NCBI RefSeq assembly: GCF_050624435.1
Contig: NC_134537.1
Location: forward strand, 123,790,086 to 123,854,085
Length of the DNA stretch: 64,000 nt
Direction of reading: 5' to 3'
Origin: Tenrec ecaudatus
Lineage: Eukaryota; Chordata; Mammalia; Afrosoricida; Tenrecidae
Shown here: positions 24,826 through 36,068 of the stretch, one piece after another
Layout: every line of letters begins with the position of its first letter
How positions within the stretch are numbered: position 1 is the first letter of the stretch
Position numbers and translations under genes: made by a program
Notes under the pieces: generated by a model
What the model saw: only the letters and a program-made list of their open reading frames with translations
Told to the model about the DNA's origin: nothing
Databases searched by the model: none

Positions 24826-24914
24826 GGAGTCGTGGAATGGAATAAGACAACTGTGGAAAAGCTGACAAATGGACAGAGGAGTGGTGGGATGGAATAAGAA
24901 ACAACTATCGAGGA

Positions 24915-25510
24915 GCCGAAGGAGCTCTGGAGGCATCGTGAATGATGCACTGGGCTGCTAATTGCCAGGTCAGTTGTTCGAACCCACTAGTCACTTCATA
25001 AGAGAAAGATGAGACTTTCTGTCCCTATAAAGATTTACAGCCTTGGAAACTGTGGTGGGCCAAGTGGACCTGAGAAACAAAACCCAGAGACACTCATATA
25101 TGTGTAAGAGGGAGCTTTATAACAAGAAGTTATTATATATTGAGCAAACATCTCAGCCCAGTCCAGATACTAGTCCATAAGTCACATGCAATGATGAATA
25201 ATGAAGAATGATCACAGACTGGTGGGTGAAAAGTCTTATAGATCCAACGGCGGTGGAAGCATCACAGGGCTCGCACAGGTCCCAGTGTAGGGGTAGGGGT
25301 GGGGGCAGCAGTTTCCAGTGAGCCATTTATCCCAGTCATGCTTCCAAATGAGGTCATTAAGCTGCAACCTGATTGACAGGCTAAACTCCTCCGCTATCCT
25401 TTTGTATCAAGTTGACATGAAAGTATGTAACTGCCACAGAAACCCAAAGGGGCAGTTCTACTATTGGCTCACTGTGCATCAGGATTGACTTGGCAGCAGT
25501 GTGTGAGTAT
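24915..25510 (+). mobile_element. AfroSINE split by an LTR
   Basis: The left part, 24915-25050, has gggctgctaattgccaggtc and agatttacagccttggaaac. The right part, 25439-25510, continues with gaaacccaaaggggcagttc and aggattgacttggcag. Removing the LTR and one gaaac copy restores the normal SINE order. Confidence 0.92.
25051..25438 (-). mobile_element. Solo LTR, five-copy family, copy 3
   Basis: A 388-bp LTR from TGTGGTGGGC to CTGCCACA, with gaaac duplicated on both sides (25046-25050, 25439-25443). It is nested in an AfroSINE, so it is younger than that SINE. Compared with the 20.4-kb copy it lacks part of the middle. Confidence 0.94.
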
Positions 25511-25524
25511 CAAGCAGCTGGGGT

Positions 25525-25712
25525 ACCTGTGGGCGCAAACAACCAAAGCATTTGACAACCCAAAAAGTTGGTTCGGGTCCACCCAGGGGCACCTTGAGAG
25601 AAAGTCCTGTTGACCTGCTTCTGAAAAACTAGCCACTATGAGCCTAGCAGAGCATGGCTCTCGCCTGACACACAGTCATCCGAGTCAGACCACTCCATGG
25701 CAACTGGTTCTT
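25525..25712 (+). mobile_element. AfroSINE, variant subfamily
   Basis: Head reads gtgggcgcaaacaaccaaag and aaagttggttcgggtccacc, with ggggcaccttgagagaaag. This differs from the common form and resembles the variants near 2.6 and 29.3 kb. Confidence 0.75.
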
Positions 25713-25719
25713 AGCGTTC

Positions 25720-26455
25720 TGTTAATTGACGAGTTAAATACTCAGTCTAATCTTACTCTGGCGTTCCAGACCACAGATCTTCCTGGGAATAAGAGGAATA
25801 GAGGTCTGGGGGATGTTTTCCTCTTGTGTCCCTTTTTCTTAGCTGTAGCAGAAATGTACACAACCCTTACACCATTGCAACCGTTGATACATGCACAACT
25901 CATTGGCATTGATTTAAATGATTTCAGTTGTGAAGCCATTCGTGCTGTCTTCTCCCACATCATTCTATCACCATTAACTCAACATCTCCTTCCCCTTCCC
26001 ATCCCAGCTAACCTCTAGTAATCTCTTGATCATACATTTTCTGTGGGTTTTAGATGTGGTTTTAGTACCCTTTAACCACTTTGATACAATTGTTACCATT
26101 TTTATCTTTGTCTGACATGTCCTTATTTCCATTCTGCTGGTTCGGTTTCCATCGACCTCGCAGCCCTTTCCTTCCTTGCCATCTCATCTGTATTTTAGGG
26201 TACCTGTTGGTCATTTGATCTCATTGTTTTCAGGAGCATGTTATTTATAGGTGATGGTGTTTATTTCACAAGCCTGTTTGTTGTTTACTTGATGATGTAT
26301 TATTTGAGAGATTATTTGAGATAATATGTTATCAACAAAGACAGCTCCAATTCCAAATGCAAAAGCTATCTTAAGACAATAGTCGCCGGGACTCCTCTAG
26401 TCCTCGTCCAGTATCTGGCCTTTTGAAGAAATTTACTTTTTGTTCTAGATTTTTC
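25720..26455 (-). mobile_element. Probable old LINE-derived sequence
   Basis: Pyrimidine-biased tracts such as tccccttcccatcccagcta and ggttcggtttccatcgacct resemble antisense L1 3' UTR order. They are too diverged to align by eye. No gene is evident. Confidence 0.35.
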
Positions 26456-26461
26456 TACTCT

Positions 26462-27795
26462 TTTTCAAAAACACCATTTTACTGGGGCTCATACAAGTCT
26501 TATCACAATCCATGCACCCATCGATTGTGTAAAGCACATTTGTACATTCATTGCCATCATCATTCTCAAGACATTTGCTTTCTACTTAAGCCCTTGGCAT
26601 CAGCTCATCCCCCCCCACCTTCCCTGCCCCCCGTCCGGCATGAACCTTGATAATTTATAAATTATTATTTTGTCATATCTTACACTGTCCGATATCTTCC
26701 TTCACTCACTTTTCTGTTGTCCGTCCCCCAGGGAGGATGTTATATGTAGATCCCTGTAATCGCTTCCCCCTTTTCACCCTACCCTCCCTCCACAGATTCT
26801 TCTATTCTATCTGGGGCCTTTTACCAGATCCCTGGTCAGATCAGTCAGTCTAGGCAGCCATCCGCCACCTAGTTCTAGGCTCAAGTTTGAAGAGTTTGTA
26901 ATTGATGTAGGCTATTCATTTCTGTTATTTCCATCCTTCTATTTTGCTCCATGCAAGTGGAGACCAACAGTTGTATGTAAGATAGCCACCTCAGTGTTTT
27001 TAAAACCTCTGACACTGCTTGCCAGTTGACTAAATTGTCACCTGAGACTGTGGTCCCACAGCACTTGAGCCAGTAAACCAATGGGAGTTGTTTGGATATG
27101 TCGAAGAAGCCTCTGTATCTGTGTCCCGAGTGGTTTGTTATAGCACATAGGATGATATATGTAACCACTAAGAAGCTTGGGTTTCTATTTATTTGCTTAT
27201 TTCATGTCATTGACATCACACATGATGTGTCCTTGGACTCCTGTCTTATTTTGCATCCCATGACATCGGCAAAGTTCATCCATTGTAGTGGCATCTCTCA
27301 GGACTTCAATTCCCTTCATTGGGTGTCCAGAATACATCTTGCTTATGTGCTCCTCTGTTGGGGGACATCAGCTGTTCTCCGTGTCTTGGCTATTGTAAGC
27401 AGGGTGGTAATGAGCACTGGAGTACAGGAGGTTTTCTTCCTGCTTTCCCTTCATCTGAGTGGATACTGGAGTTGTATGTTCAACCTTCAAGGATTTGCTT
27501 GTTTGGCACGGTGGGTGTATACCAATTTACATTCCCACCAGCAATGAATGATGGTTCCAGTTTCTCTACAGCCTCATCAATACCTATTGCTTACTTCCTT
27601 TTTGCCATTAGAGGTGTCCTCATTGGGTTTTGATTTGCATCTCTCCGATGGCTAATGATGTTGAGCATCTTTTTATAGTTTTTGTTTTCTGGGCCATATC
27701 AATATGCTCCTTGGTGGAAGGACTGTCCAAGTCACTTGACCATTTGTTGCATGAACTATTTGTCTTCTTTGATGTTAAGTTTTTGATCTAAATAG
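26462..27795 (-). mobile_element. L1 LINE, 3' end to ORF2-proximal region
   Basis: Starts at a decayed poly-T and attttactggggctcatac. It passes the family 3' UTR and reaches conserved L1 tracts such as tttacattcccaccagcaat (27524) and taatgatgttgagcatcttt (27652). These lie just beyond the end of ORF2 in antisense. No intact ORF2 remains. Confidence 0.85.
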
Positions 27796-27799
27796 AAAT

Positions 27800-27932
27800 A
27801 TATATTGTAGATACTGGCTCTGCACAGATGGGCTCAAGCATGGTAACAATGGTGTGATGGCCCAGGCCCAGGCAGTGTTCTGCTCGATTGTACACCGGGG
27901 TCACTATGGGATGGAATAGACTGTAGCACACC
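27800..27932 (+). mobile_element. RTE 3'-end fragment
   Basis: Contains caggcagtgttctgctcgat and gtcactatgggatggaatag, the plus-sense RTE tail. Confidence 0.6.
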
Positions 27933-28319
27933 TAAACATCATTAGAGACATGGTTCCTGAAAAGTTTTCCCAATAGTGTGGTCATTCACATTTTTGATAA
28001 ATTCTTTTTTAACTTTTGAGTGGGATGGGAAGTGGGAGAAAAAGAGAGAGAAGGAGACGGAGTGTTACCCAGACATCTGTATTTATTCGATGGAGAACAC
28101 ACACCCAAAGAAGTGTCCCCTTTCAATCGACTGGCAGCTCACATCTGATCACAAAATTGAAGATGATTACATAGTATCTGCCTAGACAAGCTGGCACAGT
28201 GCATCGACCATCACAGTGAGCGGAGGATAGCAGGGGTGGGTTCTGAAGGGTGTCTCAGAAACTGTGGGGTTTACATGAACTCTGCCCAAAGAATGTGATC
28301 TTTGCTCTTGGTTCCCGAG

Positions 28320-28520
28320 ACCAAATCAAACCCATTGCCATCAAGTCCATTCGGACTTATGGAGAGCTTATAGGGCAGATTGGAACTGCCCCATTGGACT
28401 GTCAACACTGTAGACTTTTATAAGAGATGGTCACATCATTCTCCCAAGAAGCATCTGGTAAGCAAACCACTGACCTTTTGGTTAGCATCTGAATGCTTTC
28501 ACCACTGAGCCACCAAGTTC
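28320..28520 (-). mobile_element. AfroSINE
   Basis: Reads cattgccatcaagtccattc and gattggaactgccccattgg, with cactgagccaccaagttcc at the head end. Abuts an RTE fragment. Confidence 0.88.
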
Positions 28521-28599
28521 CTTTGGATACCAAAAGATACCCTCTCCAAACAACAACAGAAGCCCACTGCCATCAAGTTGGCTCTGACTCACTGTTGGT

Positions 28600-28942
28600 G
28601 CTTTTTGTTGAGAGGTGCCATCGAGTCGGTTCGACCCACAGCGACCCAATGCACCACAGAACAAGACACTCCTGGTCCTGCATCATCCTCACAACTGTTC
28701 CTTTGCTTGAGTCCATTGTGGCAGCCACCGGGTCAATTCATCTCCTAGAGGGTCTGGTCTCTCTGACAGCATGTGCAAAGTAGGTAAGGGGAAGTCTCAC
28801 CGTCCTTGCCCTAAGGAGCACTCTGGCCATGCTTCTTCCACAGCAGATCAGGTTGTCCTTTTAGCAGTCTCTGTACTTCCAATAATCTTCTCCTGCACTG
28901 CAATTCAAATGCATTCATTCTTTTCCCGCCTCCTGGTGAACC
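28600..28942 (-). mobile_element. RTE LINE 3' fragment
   Basis: Starts at ttgttgagaggtgccatcga, the antisense RTE tail. The minus strand then encodes the ORF2 C-terminal block. Frames are disrupted. Confidence 0.85.
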
Positions 28943-29244
28943 TGGAAGAGAGGCAAACTGCTCTATAAGATTCCCAAGTCTATAAATCTCTAAAGAAGCA
29001 GAATGCCTCATTTTTCTCCTGAGGAGTGACTGATCAGTCATCCAAAAAAGGAGAGGTGGGTGGGTGGTGTCTGAACTTTCAGAAACAACTTAGAAGCAAT
29101 ATCACTTCAAAACTTACCTGGAGTCCCACTTATCAAACAAATGAATGCAAGATCTTTCGGTGCTTGCGGCTAAAGTCGATGGGGAAAAGAAAGTTACAAA
29201 TCATGAAAGAGAAGAAAACTCTACGCAATAAAGTTATTGTTGTG

Positions 29245-29385
29245 CTGTGTCAACTTGGACTCAGGGTGAGCTCTTGCGTGCAGAGTAGGGTTTTGAAGGC
29301 TGGAGCCTTTTCAAACCAAGCAGATTACCAGGCCTGTCTTCCGAAGTGCCTCTGGGTGATTTCAAACCGCCAACCTTCTGGATAG
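29245..29385 (-). mobile_element. AfroSINE, variant subfamily
   Basis: Shows gcctgtcttccgaagtgcct and gggtgatttcaaaccgccaa, complementary to the variant form at 25.5 kb. Confidence 0.7.
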
Positions 29386-30080
29386 TAATGGAGGGCTTAA
29401 TGGCTTGCTCCACTGGGGGCATCCAAATCCAGAGTATCATCCAGGATTTCTACGAGTCTCCCAATCAACAAATACTGAGAACCTCACAGGAGTGTGACAC
29501 GGTCTGGCATGAGGGACTCACCTTGGGCTTCCGTCTCTTGGCCTTCCCTGGGTTCTTAGGTAAAAATCTTAAATGGAAATATTTTCTAGATGTAAAGAGC
29601 AAGGTCACATCAAGTCACTTAAAGTTGACTTTACTGTGAGGTTCATCCAAAGACAACCTTCAAAGTGAAATAAACTGCAGCGGTTTTTGTGGGAACTGTC
29701 TGTTCACTGTGTGAAGAAGCCACCTTCTAGATGTCTTCCTTCTTAGAGGAAACTGTGATGTCTTCCTTCTTAGAGGAAACTGGCTTTTGTAAGAGAACTT
29801 AATCAAAAGAAGTTGTCCACGTCTTTGAAATACATTTCTTGTCTTCACTTTCAAAATTTATGGGAACTTGGAATTATTCTAACTCTTTTAAAAAAATAAA
29901 TCTATGTAAAATGTAACCCAGACATGCAATGAACAAGCAAACAGCTAAAAATTATAGCGCTTGGAGAAAATAGTGAGTAAAGTTTGTAGGTTATTTATAT
30001 GATTTATGGACAATCTTTCCCCCACACGCCCCCCTGCCCCAATGGCTTGCCCTGTTTCCATCATTTGTGTGTGGGTGTGC
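29386..30080. other. No gene; contains a 27-bp direct duplication
   Basis: Nothing recognisable apart from the tandem pair described separately. Confidence 0.45.
29730..29783 (+). repeat. Two-unit 27-bp tandem duplication
   Basis: Units 29730-29756 and 29757-29783 start gatgtcttccttcttagagg and differ only in the last base. The length is a multiple of three, so minus-strand frames stay open and repeat QFPLRRKTS. Confidence 0.97.
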
Positions 30081-30084
30081 TGGA

Positions 30085-30795
30085 TATTTTGCTAGCACAG
30101 TGATTACTGCAAGGTCATCAGTTTGAAACCACCAGCTTCTCCTTCCCAGGAGAGAGGCAGGGCTTTCTGTTTTCATAGAGTTAGTCTGAGAAACCCACAG
30201 GGGGAGTTCTATCCTGTCCTACAGGACATCACTGTGTTAGTCTGAGTACTTTAGAGAAACAAATCCACAGAAACTCATCTATAAAAGCGAGTTTTATTTA
30301 AAAGTGCACATCAAGAAATCATCCCAACCCAGGGCTGCCCAAGCCCACAAGTCCAACTTTAACCCATTAACTCATATGTCCAACACCAATCCACAAAGTC
30401 CTCCTCCATCTCACAAAACAAATGCAATGATGCTGACTGCAGGAGGAAAGCCGAATCAGTGAGCATGTAAGCATCTCGGCACTGGCAGGGGTCTCCACAC
30501 GGCTGCTCCAGCACCCAGGGCTGCACTGGGGTACATCCATGCAGCTTCTCCTCGGGATTGTCTTGCAGGAAGTGAGCATTGCCAGCTGAAGCAGGGAACT
30601 GGCTAAGGCAGCTGCATGCTGGTCCGACCATCACAAAGCAAGAGACCTGAGAACTAGAAAGGTGAGGGTCACTGAGCCATGTCTCTCTCTGCCCTTCAAT
30701 TAACCCCACATGTGTTTATCGGCCAGGTTAGCAAATAAACTTTATCTCAATCACCATGAGTCCGAATTGATGACAGTGAGCTTGGTTTCCAGTTT
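30085..30795 (+). mobile_element. AfroSINE split by an LTR
   Basis: The left part, 30085-30232, ends gtcctacaggacatcac. The right part, 30750-30795, continues atcaccatgagtccgaattg. Joining them with one atcac restores the usual tail. Confidence 0.92.
30233..30749 (-). mobile_element. Solo LTR, five-copy family, copy 4
   Basis: A 517-bp LTR from TGTGTTAGTC to TTTATCTCA, flanked by the perfect 5-bp duplication atcac (30228-30232, 30750-30754). It reads gtactttagagaaacaaatc where the 20.4-kb copy reads gtcgactagagaaacaaatt, and its middle diverges more, so it looks like a distinct subfamily. It is nested in an AfroSINE. Confidence 0.93.
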
Positions 30796-31952
30796 TCACC
30801 CAAGTTAATGCCTGTCTGTTCTCTGGCCTATTGCATCTCCTTCCTCCCCTTCCCCGCCCACCCCTGCCAACTGTCAAGTCTGAGAATCAGTCACTTTGGT
30901 AAATAATTTCTGTGTATAATTTAAAATATTTTCCTTAAAACTTACATAATTTCACAAACCTGGGTTCCCCTTTGTGTGTCATTGTTCACTCTGAGTAGTT
31001 AGAACAGTATGTCCAATAAGTGACAGCTCCTCTCTCTGTAAACATGACACAGGTCAGGGCAGTGTTTCTCCTGTTGTATAGAGATTGCTCTGGGCAGAAT
31101 CTGATTGGGTGGCACCTAACACTATCACAGTAGCCACAATGTGAAAAGACTATACCAGGACTTGCAGAGGGGTTCGAAGAAGCTGAAAGACCTATGAGGA
31201 TTCATGAGACATGGTGTCAGCTCTCCAGGCACTAACAGCTTCATGAGGTGCCAGCTAATTCGCCCAGGTAGAAGAAGCTCCGAAACGGGTTAAATGGCAA
31301 ATTCCACTAGGAAATTTGCTCCACTGCAGCAGCCAATTGACTGGTGCTCATTTGGCTAGAAAGATCTTTGGAAAAAAGAAAGTAGAAACAAGGGTCCTTA
31401 CCTCTCCCCAAGTCACGAAACAGAATGCTCACTGATGGAGCCTGGAACATTCATCTAATGTGAGAAGTGTGGATGTGGGTTGTTGGTCCTTCCTCCTGTG
31501 GCAGGCATTGAATTGTATTATCATCCAAACCCATAATATATCCGGGGTTTGTGGAAGTTTGGTAAGGTACTGTTTTGCTAACCATTGTTGAATGTCGCCT
31601 CCCATCAGTCTCTGGATGATGGTACAGGACAACCAACTAGACCTTTTTTTTTTAATGATTAGGGAGAAAGGTTTGTTTTTTGCTGTTATTGTTTTAAAGG
31701 AGTGTTGGTGTAGGAAGGGGCCTGAGAGATTATTGTGTGTAGACCTTTATTTCCAGAGGGGGAACACTAGGTTCTGGGGAGTGAAGTTGCTCCCCAATTT
31801 CACATAGCTACTTCTGCCACAGGGCTAGTGTCTTGCAGTGAAATTCCACTACATGGCTCTGCTGTCCATGCAATCCCCACCCAAGGAGTAGGTAGGACCA
31901 TGCAGATAAGGTGTAAAGGACTCTTAGCTCTGGGATTGGTCAGTTTTACCAT
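30796..31952. other. No gene; short RTE tail near 31060
   Basis: At 31050-31120, ggtcagggcagtgtttctcc and ggtggcacctaacac resemble an RTE 3' end. The rest shows nothing assignable. Confidence 0.45.
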
Positions 31953-31966
31953 TCTCTCGTTGCTTT

Positions 31967-32121
31967 TTTTTTTTAAACATTTTATTAGGGGCTCATACAA
32001 CTCTTATCACAGTACATACATATACATACATCAATTGTATAAAGCACATCTGTACATTCTTTGTCCTAATCATTTTCTTTTCTTTCTTTCTTTTTTTTCC
32101 CCTTTTCTTTTTTTACATTTG
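31967..32121 (-). mobile_element. Short L1 insertion with perfect target duplication
   Basis: Poly-T and aacattttattaggggctc mark the L1 end on the left. About 155 bp was inserted, including a T/C-rich stretch. The duplication tctctcgttgcttt is identical at 31953-31966 and 32122-32135. The exact 14-bp match suggests a recent event. Confidence 0.93.
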
Positions 32122-32135
32122 TCTCTCGTTGCTTT

Positions 32136-33366
32136 AAGAATGAGGCATCTCAGAAGCAGGAAGGGAGAGCATTCCCAGGTCCATCAGGAAGAGGAGCGAC
32201 CAGTGAAGCATATTTAAAATCTGAGCATGGAGGGACAGAAGCAACAGAGGCCAGACCGTACTGAGACTGGAGGTGGAGTCAAGGAGATCAGGAGACACCT
32301 GGGGAGCAGTACCTATCAATCTGTGAAGCAGAGCAGAGGTCAGGCTTCCTGGCCCATGGAGTCAAAGAACAAGGGGTTATGTGGCTGAGAGGTTGAGGAC
32401 CGGAAAGGGAGATTTAGCTACTGGCTAAGGAAAAGCCTTGCTGTGGACCAATGTTACTGTTACATCCCTAATAAACCCCCATAATCTTGAGCATTATCTG
32501 TGAGTTGTGTACAGCCATTGCAACAAATTGTTATGAGTCAGAACCGACTTGACAGTAGCTAACTACAACAACAGTTCCCATGGACCATCAAGCCCAGCAG
32601 AAAGGTAGAATGCAGTGGTGTTAGTACAGGTAAAGAAAGATGGAAAGCGGAGGTTTGGAAGACCTCTGCCTTGGGGCAATCGGTCTTGGACTTGTGTAGA
32701 GAGGGCTTCTTCTTTGCCCTTGTGTAGGGACCTCTGGGCCATTCTCACAGAGAGGAGCCCGATCAAATCCCTGGATACGTGCAGTTTTCACTGGGAAGAT
32801 GTAAAGGGCTTGTATCAAAGGCAGGAGCCCAGGGAACGAGGAGAGGAGTGGTATGAAAGGTGAATGGGACAAAGTAAGACAACCAGTGACGACTGCCTAC
32901 AGAACGTGGGGCGTGCTAGAGGAGGCATAGGGCTGAAGGACTGGTTGGAGAAGTACAGGTGAGACTAACATGATGAAATCATGGGTGGGATGAAGAGATC
33001 TGAGCGGAGAAGCCAAGGATTAGCCCAAAGGAAAACAATACAAGTGAAAGTGGCATTCAATTTTTTTCATTTAAAGCTAGCTCTGGATCTAGAAGTACTG
33101 AGCTGTCAGAGGCTGCCAAGTGTGGGCTGTCCCCCGCCATCAGGGCACCATGGTGACCTGCCTGCTGTGGGAGGGAACAATTGCTGCTAGTGTGCTCAGG
33201 TATCCCGGAAAAAAAGCAAGAGAAGGCCAGATGAAGTCCTGACCATACTACTTGCTGGAGTCGCGCATGCTGAAGGCTTGGAGGGTAAGCACACGCTCAG
33301 TTTGACATGGTTACACACATGCACTGGAGGTTGCCTGCCAGAGTTCCCAGTGTCGTTTTCCTCTTG
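32136..33366. other. No gene; SINE tail fragment near 32.5 kb
   Basis: An AfroSINE/RTE tail (gagtcagaaccgacttgaca) lies at 32505-32575. The remainder is unassigned and has no convincing exon. Confidence 0.45.
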
Positions 33367-33545
33367 GTGCTAGCACTGGGCTGCTCATTGCCAGTCCAGC
33401 GGTTCAAACCCACCAGCCCCTTTGCAGGAGAAAAATGAGTCTGCCTGCTCCCATAAAGATTTAAGGGCTCAGAAACCCACAGGGGTAGATCCAGGCAGCC
33501 CTATAGGGTCACTGTATGAGAGCTGATCACCGCAGCGAATGAGGT
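33367..33545 (+). mobile_element. AfroSINE
   Basis: Complete-looking: ctagcactgggctgctcatt, agcggttcaaacccaccagc, ctcccataaagatttaaggg, cctatagggtcactgtatga. Confidence 0.9.
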
Positions 33546-33589
33546 TTACCTCATGGCCCTGGGGCGAAAGGAAAGGTAGACAAGATATT

Positions 33590-33652
33590 GTGTATGGAGC
33601 ACCTGTGGCAAGGACTGAGCGCTCAATAAACGGTACCTGTCACTATCAGAGG
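33590..33652 (+). mobile_element. MIR 3'-end relic
   Basis: Shows ggactgagcgctcaataaac, like the 3' end of MIR. Confidence 0.5.
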
Positions 33653-33779
33653 TATTCATTAGAGCAATAGTTCTCACCCACCAAGTTCAAAGCCCTTCAG
33701 GAAACACCACCCTAACTGTGACCACTGCTAATCAGAGTTTGATGATTGCTGGTCAGCCTCAGGCCTTCAGAGGAAACAA

Positions 33780-33886
33780 TTGAAATGGGGGGTGGGGTGG
33801 ATTTGTGTGTGTGTGTGTGATCGCCCCTGTAAACCCCCAAGAGGGCATTTCCCTTCCTTCCCCCTGCCCCCCCCCCCAAAAAAACA
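33780..33886 (+). repeat. Simple sequence: TG run and poly-C/poly-A
   Basis: Contains a TG run at about 33803-33819, then a C-rich run and A7 near 33870-33885. Long frames across it come from the simple repeats. Confidence 0.85.
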
Positions 33887-34556
33887 ACATGCAACCACGG
33901 CTGAGCGGTGTGGACAGGTCAGAGGCACTTGGCAGGTGAACACTGTCCTTGAGCAATGTCGAGCGTGCCTTCAGCTCCGACCTCAGGCGGCCTGATTCGT
34001 CTGGGATTGCTTCAGGTCTAGACGAGGACCCTCCATACCAGCGACTGTGGCGAAACTCCGTGTGGGGACCGTGGTGAAACCGGGTTAAAAGGTGTCCCGG
34101 TGGGAGAGACAAGTGGGAAGGAAAGCCCTCTGCCAGCAAGGTCCACCCAGTGGAACCCCTGGTCTGCCAGCAGGCCAGCGAGGCACGTGGTTGGGTGCCC
34201 GGTGGAAGACGAGAAGGCGCGCCCCCCACCCTCCTGGCACCGGAGACGCGCGCTTCCCGGGGTCTAGGGTTGCGGGCAGTCGCGTTCACCCCTGGCCCCT
34301 GCGAGGTTTGCTTTGAAATCCCTGGGCGGCTCGGCGCAGCCGGGTGGCAGGACGGCCGCCTCGCAGCGTGGGTCTGCCGGCCGCTGGCACGCGCGCGCGC
34401 AGACCCGGCGGCGGGGGGCGGCGGCGGGCGCGCGGCGGGGGCGGGGCCGGGGGCGGGGCCGGCGGGCGCGGCACGCGCGCTCCCAGCAGCCTCCCTCCCT
34501 GCGCGGCGGCGGCGGCGGCGGGGGCGCAGCCAGCGGGCCGCGACCGGGGCGGCACC

Positions 34557-34564
34557 TTAAATAG
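34557..34564 (+). promoter_or_regulatory. TATA-like element
   Basis: The motif ttaaatag (34557-34564) is the only AT-rich patch in the core of the CpG island. It lies about 100 bp downstream of the GC boxes. It would place a start near 34590. Confidence 0.5.
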
Positions 34565-34589
34565 CATCCGGAGCGGCCGCGGGCCGGCA

Positions 34590-34638
34590 GTGGGCTGCAG
34601 TGACAGCGAGCGGCGGAGCGGCCGGACCCGCGAGGGAG
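34590..34638 (+). other. Candidate noncoding first exon
   Basis: From the predicted start, the sequence runs about 50 bp without ATG. It meets a strong donor, ag/gtgagtg, with gt at 34639-34640. A short 5' UTR exon followed by a long intron is common for CpG-island genes. The gene is not identifiable, because no coding exon lies in the window. Strand and boundaries are inferences. Confidence 0.45.
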
Positions 34639-35130
34639 GTGAGTGCGCCTGCCGCCCGCCGCGGCCCGACGACCGTTCGCGGCGCCCCTGCTCGGGCGGA
34701 GGCTCTGGGGGAGGCCGCCCGTCGGCTCTGGGGGACGTTCCGCTTTTCCGGCCTCGGCTCCGGCGGCTCCGTTTCCCCAGCGGCGAGAGGCCGCAGGGCT
34801 GCCGGAGCCGCCGCCGCCGCCGCTTCCTGTGCCCGAGCCGGGGATGCCCGCCGGTCGCTCCCAACGGGCGGCGCGAGGCGGCGCGGACGCAGGGCCGGTG
34901 CACGGTGGGGTCCGGCCGGGTGACGCGCGCCGCGCGCTCGGCCCCTTGTTTGTGGGCCGGAGGGGACCGGCGCGGCGCGGAAGGTGGGCGCGGAGCTTCA
35001 CCAGAGCAGAGGGGTCCTGCGGCCCGGAGTGGGGGTCCCCCGGCACCGTGGGCATCCCCTGCCCCGGGGACGGGCATGGAGGCACTTGGACCACGTGTGA
35101 AAGCCCGACTGCACTCGTGCCTCGGCGTGA

Positions 35131-35911
35131 TGGTGGCCCCGGCTCGCCCGAGCGCAGAAGCATCCTCTAAAGCCCGTTGCCCTTACGTGGTGGACGTTCT
35201 CCCGGTGTCTGTCGGAGTTCCCAGGGAGGCTGGTCATAGCCCGGCAGTGGTGTGTGTGTGTGGGGGGGGGGGGGGGGGAGCCCTGTAAGGAGCACTGGCC
35301 TTCATTGAAATAAGAAAGCAAGGATTCTGCCTGCCGCCGAGCCGCGCAGACGGAGGGTGCTGATGGACGGCCTGTGTGGACTCGTGGACTGGAATCGTGA
35401 GACAGACGCACCCCGCTCATCGGTGTAAAGGTACTGGGGTTCAGAACTCCTGCCCATTTCCTCCCAACTTCAAGGTTAAGGGATTTAAAAATGACCCTTA
35501 TAAGAAGTAAACTTGGAGTAGCCTGGACGCACAAGCTTTCTTGTGTGGGCACATCCAAAGTACACCAAGAGCAGCTGGTCAAACTCGTGCCGTTTTCCAA
35601 CACACATTTCACAACTGAGCCTTGTTTGTTTCGATGAAAACAATCATGTGCCTCAAACCACCCAGGAGCCAACCAAACTCTTCTGGTTGCTTTGTCGGCC
35701 TGGTCTGTGTTTTCTTTTCAGGTGGACTTGGCAGGTCCACCTTGTGTGTTGTGTGGGCTTGAGAACATTGAGCTTGAACACAGACTGTCTTCCCTGACAT
35801 AAACTCAAAAGCCTTTGAAAGCTGCACGCCATCCTACTTTCTCCCCTTCCATTGTCAATACTGTAGACACAGCAAGAACCATTACGGTCTAAGTACTAAG
35901 TACATATTGAG
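35131..35911. other. No coding exon recognised; possible intron 1
   Basis: Includes a TG run joined to G17 at 35250-35278. Frames of up to 224 codons overlap the island edge but lack coding features. Confidence 0.45.
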
Positions 35912-36068
35912 AATCAAAACCGAACTCACTGCCATCCAGTCGATGCTGACTCATAGCACCCACATAGGACAAGGGAGACCTGCCTGTGTGCATTTCCGAG
36001 ACTGCAGCTCTTCAAGGGAGTAGACAGTCTGGTCCTTCTCCGGAGGATCGGCTTTTGGTTTTGAACTC
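35912..36068 (-). mobile_element. AfroSINE
   Basis: Reads ccgaactcactgccatccag, actcatagcacccacatagg, then ggcttttggttttgaactc. Confidence 0.88.

Larger units (their letters stand above)
34180..35130. promoter_or_regulatory. CpG island
   Basis: About 950 bp of very GC-rich DNA dense in undepleted CpG, in a window otherwise CpG-poor. Undepleted CpG in a mammal indicates a region kept unmethylated in the germline, normally a promoter. Two GC boxes of Sp1 type lie at 34437-34446 (ggggcggggc) and 34451-34460 (gggcggggcc). Long open frames on both strands follow from lack of AT-rich stop codons and are not taken as coding. Confidence 0.93.

Noticed and set aside
24525..24950. Frames encoding CLSV or DRQT repeats
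   Set aside because: Produced by the GACA microsatellite joined to RTE sequence.
24915..25050. tRNA-like heads of the SINEs as tRNA genes
   Set aside because: The heads have decayed A/B boxes, are followed by the SINE body, and recur about thirty times.
34264..35288. Long open frames of 263-314 codons on both strands in the GC-rich block
   Set aside because: They overlap each other on opposite strands, are A/R/G/P-rich, and arise because stop codons are rare in very GC-rich DNA. The block is better explained as a CpG island.
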